A stretch of DNA of 64,000 nucleotides, from positions 1 through 64,000 of the forward strand of contig NZ_LGSZ01000025.1 in the NCBI RefSeq assembly GCF_001298265.1, written 5' to 3'. The stretch comes from Allobosea vaviloviae (lineage in GTDB: Bacteria; Pseudomonadota; Alphaproteobacteria; Rhizobiales; Beijerinckiaceae). Both the position numbers and the translations under genes were made by a program. This document shows positions 59,536-64,000 of the stretch, piece after piece (the stretch's first letter is position 1; each line of letters opens with the position of its first letter). The notes under the pieces were generated by a model, which worked only from the letters and a program-made list of their open reading frames with translations, did no database searches and was not told the origin of the DNA.

Positions 59536-59595
59536 GTGGAGTGGTGGGGGACAACATGCCCGGGTCAAGCCCGGGCATGACGCGTGGGAATCAGA

Positions 59596-60561
59596 TCACT
59601 TGCCGACGACGTATTTCGTCTCGACGAGAGACGCCAGATCCGGCTTGGCCTTGATCAGGCCGATCTCCAGCAGCAGGTCGGCGGCCTTGGCCGAGAAGGC
59701 CTGCCACTCGCCCGAGAAGAAGGCCTTGTTGCCGGCGGCGTCCGACCATTTCAGGAAGGCGGCCGACTTGCCGAACTGCTCGCCCGACTGCTTGACGTCG
59801 GCGCCCATGATGCCGAAGGCCTTGTCCTTCTCCTTGGCGATCATCTCGAGCGCCTCGAAGTAGCTCTTGGTCAGAGCGGCGGCCGCCGTGTCGTTGGCGG
59901 CGAGAAAGGCCGGCGTGCAGCCGAAGGTGTCCATCACCATCGGGTAGTCGAGCGTGGTGGCGATGATCTTGCCGGCCTCGGGCTTGTCGCGAACGGCGGA
60001 GAGGTAAGGCTCATAGGTCAGCGCGGCGTCGTTCTGGCCGGCGATGAAGGCCTGCGCGGCCGGACCGGGCTCCATGTTGACGACGGTCACGTCCTTCACC
60101 GACATGCCGTTTTCCTTGAGCATCCAGGCGAGCGCGAAATAAGGCGAGGTGCCGGGCGCGGAAGCCGCGACGGTCTTGCCCTTCAGATCCTTGATCGAGG
60201 CGGTGGCGTTGCGCGTGACCATGCCGTCAGCGCCATAGCTCTTGTCGAGCTGGAAGATCTGCTTGGTCTTCACGCCCGCGCCGTCCCAGACGATCCAGGT
60301 CTCGACGGTGGTCGCCGCGCACTGGATGTCGCCGGACGCCATGGCGAGGTGGCGGTCCTTCTGCGGAATCTTCTTGACGGTGACGTCGAGGCCGTTCCTG
60401 GCGAAGATGCCCGCCTCCTTGGCCAGCACGAGCGGCGCGAAGCCGGTCCAGCCGGAAATGCCGATGGAGACCTTGGTCTGCGCCTGGGCGCTGCCAGCCA
60501 CCGCACATGCCGCAGCCAGGCCAAGGCCTGCCACCACTCCGAAACGCTTCAAACCTGTCAT
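59596..60561 (-). CDS. ABC transporter substrate-binding protein (NrtA/SsuA/TauA type)
   Basis: A 321 aa secreted protein: signal peptide to about AGSAQAQ (residue 28), then KVSIGISGWTGFAPLVLAKEAGIFARNGLDVTVKKIPQKDRHLAMASGDIQCAATTVET, the typical NMT1/SsuA N-lobe. The N-lobe motif GWTGFAPLVLAK resembles taurine/aliphatic-amine type binding proteins. It delivers its ligand to the permease and ATPase encoded downstream. ATG 60561; divergent from the ThDP enzyme gene, sharing a 245-bp promoter region. Confidence 0.92.
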   Translation of the reverse strand: MTGLKRFGVVAGLGLAAACAVAGSAQAQTKVSIGISGWTGFAPLVLAKEAGIFARNGLDVTVKKIPQKDRHLAMASGDIQCAATTVETWIVWDGAGVKTKQIFQLDKSYGADGMVTRNATASIKDLKGKTVAASAPGTSPYFALAWMLKENGMSVKDVTVVNMEPGPAAQAFIAGQNDAALTYEPYLSAVRDKPEAGKIIATTLDYPMVMDTFGCTPAFLAANDTAAAALTKSYFEALEMIAKEKDKAFGIMGADVKQSGEQFGKSAAFLKWSDAAGNKAFFSGEWQAFSAKAADLLLEIGLIKAKPDLASLVETKYVVGK

Positions 60562-60665
60562 GTCGGGCCCTTCCCCTCACGTGATGTCCGGCTTCGTGCG
60601 AAGATCAAAATCCATCGCATCGCATGGCGAGGCGAGATGCAACCTTCGTTCCAGCAGACGTTAAA

Positions 60666-60675
60666 TGCATATGCA
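60666..60675. promoter_or_regulatory. TGCATATGCA palindrome in divergent promoter
   Basis: The same perfect core as the two hut operators (45061-45070 and 45088-45097), here flanked by A/T (AAATGCATATGCAAAT). It lies between the binding-protein gene (starts 60561, minus) and the ThDP enzyme gene (starts 60807, plus). A GntR/HutC-type regulator may bind it; whether it is HutC itself is unknown. Confidence 0.55.
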
Positions 60676-60806
60676 AATCCGTCAAGCAGCCGATCACCAT
60701 CATTGGGGACGTCCATGACATTCTCTGGTTTGACAGGCGCGGGGACATCCCTTCCCCTGAGCCCTGCTCGCACGACCTGTTTTTGCTTTGCTCAGGACAC
60801 ATCAGA

Positions 60807-62360
60807 ATGAACGGTGCCGACCGCCTCTGCGACACGCTGCTCGTCAACGGCGTGGATGTCTGCTTCGCCAATCCCGGCACCTCCGAGATGCATTTCGTCG
60901 CGGCGCTCGACCGCAAGCCGCAGATGCGCTGCGTGCTGGGGCTGTTCGAGGGCGTGGTGACGGGCGCGGCCGACGGCTATGCCCGCATGGCCGACAAGCC
61001 GGCGGCGACGCTGCTGCATTGTGGGCCGGGCATGGCGAATGCGCTCGCCAACATGCACAATGCCAGGCGCGCCTGGACGCCGATGCTCAACGTCGTCGGC
61101 GACCATGCGACCTATCATCTCCAGCACGACGCGCCGCTGACCAGCGACATCGAGAGCCTGGCCAGGCCGATGTCGCATTATGTCCACCGGATCGCGACGC
61201 CGGAGGATGTCGGCCCGGCGATCGGCGAGGCCTATGCCGCCGCGATGTCTCTGCCGGGCGTCGCAACGGTGATCCTGCCGGGCGATTGCGCCTGGGGTAG
61301 TGTCGAGCCGGCCGAGGTGACCGCGACCCCCGTGCCGTCGTTCAAGGCCGTGGCGCCCGAGACCATCAGCGAGGTTGCGGCCTTGCTGCGCAAACATGGC
61401 GGCCGGGCGGCGCTGATGATGACAGGCTCGTCGCTGCGCGAGGGGCCGCTCGAAACCGCAGCGCGGATCTGCGCCGCGACCGGCTGCAAGATGTATGGGC
61501 AGATGTCGAACGGACGGATCGAGCGCGGCGTGGGCCGCGTCGCCATCCCCAAGGTGTTCTACCCCGTCGACATGGCGCTGGAGCAGTTGAAGGACATCGA
61601 CCTGCTGGTGCTGGTCGGCGCGCAGATTCCGGTCGGCTTCTTCGCCTATCCCGGCAAGCCCGGCCGGCTGATCCATGACGGCTGCATCGTCGCCACGCTC
61701 GGCGTCATGGGCGACGATCTCAATGGGGCGCTCGCGGCGCTGGCCGAGGAGACCGGTGCGACCAAGGTCGAGCCCGCCTTCATCGCCCGGGCGCAGACCG
61801 AGACGGCGCTGCCATCAGGCGATCTCGACGCCGACAAGGTCTGCACCATCGTGGCGCGGCTTTTGCCGGAGAACGCCATCATCTGCGATGAGTCGGTGTC
61901 GTCTGGCCGCGTCTTCTACCAGCAGTGCCACAACGCGCCGCAGCACGACTATCTGCAGCTCACCGGCGGCGCCATCGGCGAGGGCATCCCGATGTGCGTC
62001 GGCGCGGCGGTGGCCTGCCCGGACCGCAAGGTCATCGGCATGCAAGCGGACGGCTCGGGCATGTACACCGTGCAGGGGCTGTGGACGCAAGCGCGCGAGA
62101 ACCTCGACATCGTCACGGTGATCTTCGCCAACCGGACCTATGCGATCCTGCATGGCGAGATGCGCGCCGTCGGCGTCAATGATTTCGGCCGCAACGCCAC
62201 GCTGATGCTCAACCTCGACGAGCCTGCGCTCGACTGGGTCTCGATGGCGCGGGGCATGGGCGTGGAAGCGGCGCGTGCGACGACAGCCGAGGAGTTCACC
62301 AAGCTGTTCAAGGGTGCGCTCGGCCGGAAAGGGCCGTTCCTGATCGAGGCGGTGATCTGA
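60807..62360 (+). CDS. ThDP-dependent enzyme, acetolactate synthase large-subunit-like
   Basis: A 517 aa thiamine-diphosphate enzyme: N-terminal Pyr domain (NGVDVCFANPGTSEMHFVAAL, ~13-33; catalytic Glu in VLGLFEGVVTGAADGYARM), central domain, and C-terminal PP domain with MQADGSGMYTVQGLWTQ...FANRTYAIL (~413), where the classic GDG reads ADG. It is shorter than biosynthetic IlvB and lacks an adjacent small subunit, so a decarboxylase or lyase acting on a 2-keto acid is likelier than acetolactate synthesis. ATG 60807 is chosen over the longer frame from 60624. Confidence 0.88.
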   Translation: MNGADRLCDTLLVNGVDVCFANPGTSEMHFVAALDRKPQMRCVLGLFEGVVTGAADGYARMADKPAATLLHCGPGMANALANMHNARRAWTPMLNVVGDHATYHLQHDAPLTSDIESLARPMSHYVHRIATPEDVGPAIGEAYAAAMSLPGVATVILPGDCAWGSVEPAEVTATPVPSFKAVAPETISEVAALLRKHGGRAALMMTGSSLREGPLETAARICAATGCKMYGQMSNGRIERGVGRVAIPKVFYPVDMALEQLKDIDLLVLVGAQIPVGFFAYPGKPGRLIHDGCIVATLGVMGDDLNGALAALAEETGATKVEPAFIARAQTETALPSGDLDADKVCTIVARLLPENAIICDESVSSGRVFYQQCHNAPQHDYLQLTGGAIGEGIPMCVGAAVACPDRKVIGMQADGSGMYTVQGLWTQARENLDIVTVIFANRTYAILHGEMRAVGVNDFGRNATLMLNLDEPALDWVSMARGMGVEAARATTAEEFTKLFKGALGRKGPFLIEAVI

Positions 62361-62368
62361 GAAGGCGC

Positions 62369-62477
62369 GTCATTCTCGGGCGCTCGCAGAGCGACCCGAG
62401 AATCTCTTGCCGAATGAGGTCTTCAAAATAAACGGCGGCCATCGGTCACGAGATGGTCGGGTCAAGCCCGACCATGA
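62369..62477. repeat. Family D palindromic intergenic repeat, copy 3
   Basis: GTCATTCTCGGGCGCTCGC ... GACCCGAGAATCTC ... GGTCGGGTCAAGCCCGACCATGAC, between the convergent ThDP enzyme and deacetylase-family genes. Confidence 0.87.
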
Positions 62478-62489
62478 CGCGCGTTGTGG

Positions 62490-63536
62490 CTACCCCTTAA
62501 ACCCACCAATGAACGCGTCGAGGCACTCCCCAATCGCCTCGATCGCGTAGCCGCCCTCCTGGACCACCAGCGTCGGCAGGCCAAAGCCCTTCACCTTTTC
62601 GGCAATCATGCCGAAATCGGTGGCGTCGAGCTTCAGAACGCCGATGGGATCGTCCTTATGGGCGTCGTAGCCGAGCGCGACGATGACGACATCGGCGCCG
62701 AACTCGCGGATCGCGCGCCCGGCCCGGTCGACGGCCGCAGCCATTTCGGCGCCGCCGGCACCGTGGGGCAGCGGCAGGTTGAGGTTGAAGCCCTCGCCCG
62801 GGCCATTCCCACGTTCATCCTCATAGCCGGTGTAGAACGGATAGTAGTTCGAGGGATCGGCATGGACCGAAATCGTCAGCACATCGTCGCGGCGGTAGAA
62901 GATCTGCTGCGTGCCGTCGCCGTGATGGGCGTCGACATCCAGGATCGCGACCTTGGCGTATTTCGAGCGCAGGCGCTGGGCTGCGATGGCCGTGTTGTTG
63001 AGGTAGCAGAAGCCCGTGGCGCGATCAGCGCGGGCATGGTGGCCGGAGGGGCGGCAGAGCGAATAGACGGCGCGCTCGCCGGCGATGATCGCATCGGCGG
63101 CCGTGACCGCCGTCTCGGCAGAGAGCAGCGTCGAGTGCCAGCAATGCTCGCCGATCGGCACCGACATATCGCCGAGATACCAGCCGAGTTGGCCGATGAA
63201 GCCGGTCGGGCGGCAGGGCGGGCGGACATCCTCGTCGGGACGCCCGCTCCAATAGGGGAAGGTGCTGGGCCAGACCTCGGGGCCGCGCTCGGCAGGCAGG
63301 TCCTGCCATTTCGCCCAAGCGGTTTCGAGGAACTTCACGAAGCCGGCATCGTGGATCGCAAGGATCGGCGCGGTGCCGTGCGAGGCCGGCAGCTCAGGCT
63401 TGATGCCGTGCTTCTCGAGCGCGCCGAGCAAGCGCGCCGTGCGCTCCGGCAGGTCCTTGGGCGCGACGACGGCGCCGAAGCGCAGATACTGCTTGGGATC
63501 GTGAAGCGACTGATCGGGATGATAGAAAGCGCGCAT
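62490..63536 (-). CDS. Histone-deacetylase-fold amidohydrolase (acetylpolyamine aminohydrolase type)
   Basis: A 348 aa zinc hydrolase: catalytic His pair in RPSGHHARADRATGFCYLNN (~155-174), zinc ligands in LDVDAHHGDGTQQIFYRRDD (~193-212) and GYDAHKDDPIGVL (~287), and a C-terminal QEGGYAIEAIGECLDAFIGGF. The long N-terminal loop with PYWSGRPDEDVRPP matches acetylpolyamine aminohydrolases (AphA), which deacetylate acetylputrescine and related amines. The ATG is at 63534-63536. The adjacent TetR-type gene is likely its regulator. Confidence 0.9.
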   Translation of the reverse strand: MRAFYHPDQSLHDPKQYLRFGAVVAPKDLPERTARLLGALEKHGIKPELPASHGTAPILAIHDAGFVKFLETAWAKWQDLPAERGPEVWPSTFPYWSGRPDEDVRPPCRPTGFIGQLGWYLGDMSVPIGEHCWHSTLLSAETAVTAADAIIAGERAVYSLCRPSGHHARADRATGFCYLNNTAIAAQRLRSKYAKVAILDVDAHHGDGTQQIFYRRDDVLTISVHADPSNYYPFYTGYEDERGNGPGEGFNLNLPLPHGAGGAEMAAAVDRAGRAIREFGADVVIVALGYDAHKDDPIGVLKLDATDFGMIAEKVKGFGLPTLVVQEGGYAIEAIGECLDAFIGGFKG

Positions 63537-63595
63537 GCCAGCCTGGTGTCCTCTGATCGCGGAGGCGCGCCCATGCGCATCCGCCTGACGACAGG

Positions 63596-64000
63596 CTAGC
63601 GGCTCGCGACCGACGCGTCAGCGCCGAAGAACGCCGCAGCGCCCTGTTCTGCATGCGCGATCAGGGCGGTGAACTCAGCCGCCAGTGCCGCGACGTCGAA
63701 GCGGCCGGGGCGATACCAGTCGATCGAACCGTTGAGCGCGCCGAGCAGGAACAGGCGCAACGCATCGGGCGAACGCTCCAGCGACAAGGCGCCGTTGTGC
63801 TGCAGCTCCGCGATCAGTTCGCGCCAGACATCCTCATAGGCGCGCCGGACGCCACGCACGCTCTCGGGCGTCGGCGTCTGGCCGAAGGTGAAGACCTTGA
63901 TGCTGGCCGAGGTATAGTCGCTGTTGCCGTGCAGCGCGGTGAGATGGGCGCCGATCGCTGCCTCCAGCCGCTGCCGTGGCGGCGCGTTCCGCGTGGCGGC
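63596..64000 (-). CDS. TetR-family transcriptional regulator, C-terminal part (gene runs off the window)
   Basis: An open frame continues from the stop at 63596 to the window edge without interruption (135 codons). The visible part is helical and typical of the TetR ligand-binding domain: RQRLEAAIGAHLTALHGNSDYTSASIKVF, VRRAYEDVWRELIAELQHNGAL, LRLFLLGALNGSIDWYRPG. The HTH lies beyond the window. The start shown inside the window (GTG 63859) would be internal. Transcribed in the same direction as the deacetylase-family gene, 59 bp upstream of it, so possibly in one unit. Confidence 0.85.
   Translation of the reverse strand, partial: AATRNAPPRQRLEAAIGAHLTALHGNSDYTSASIKVFTFGQTPTPESVRGVRRAYEDVWRELIAELQHNGALSLERSPDALRLFLLGALNGSIDWYRPGRFDVAALAAEFTALIAHAEQGAAAFFGADASVASR

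Overview
The window is high-GC, densely coded DNA with long antisense shadow ORFs and many short intergenic palindromes. The gene content fits a metabolically versatile alphaproteobacterium of the Hyphomicrobiales (Rhizobiales), perhaps a Bosea-like genus; the genus is a guess from gene content and style. It shows several peptide/opine-type ABC transporters, the Entner-Doudoroff enzymes, a five-step histidine pathway with HutF and HutG, a TRAP transporter, PHA depolymerase and 4-hydroxybenzoate hydroxylase. I saw no tRNA, rRNA, CRISPR, prophage or insertion sequence.

Layout. 1-188 is intergenic and carries an odd C21/G12 homopolymer palindrome. 189-6288 (minus strand) is a complete dipeptide-type ABC operon (SBP, DppB, DppC, DppD, DppF) with palindromic repeats between its genes. 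6589-7496 is a small two-gene cassette of different composition whose first product looks HEPN-like. 7569-13125 holds argE, a threonine-dehydratase-like enzyme, a cupin, an M20 amidohydrolase and an FAD oxidoreductase. 13247-16150 is zwf-pgl-eda. 16361-22476 is a second peptide ABC operon with a HigB/HigA toxin-antitoxin pair sitting between its two permease genes, coupled by a stop/start overlap to the downstream permease.

22721-29574 is a compact operon of three genes: transglutaminase-DUF2126, ATP-grasp fused to alpha-E, and transglutaminase. It is a predicted peptide-bond-forming or peptide-tagging system with no known substrate. A further transglutaminase-like protein at 40639-41529 has Asn where the catalytic His is expected. 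29758-42788 is a mixed region: pobA, a tiny Arg-rich secreted protein, a BMP-type binding protein, a divergent ClC channel, an aldehyde dehydrogenase, a GST, phaZ, a PPOX protein, PAP2, a lipid kinase, a PRC-barrel protein and a glycine-zipper lipoprotein.

42887-51278 is the hut locus: hutF-hutC diverge from hutI-hutH-hutG-hutU-hutD across two TGCATATGCA-centred palindromes. 51310-55309 is a TRAP transporter with a FadR-type regulator. 55482-57801 is a divergent pair of citrate-synthase-family genes, one fused to a DNA-binding HTH, separated by a palindrome. 57853-63536 combines a nitrate/taurine-type ABC transporter, a ThDP enzyme and a histone-deacetylase-fold amidohydrolase; the TGCATATGCA palindrome recurs in its divergent promoter region. 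The window ends inside a TetR-family gene.

Five families of roughly 75-150 bp palindromic intergenic repeats recur through the window, always between genes.
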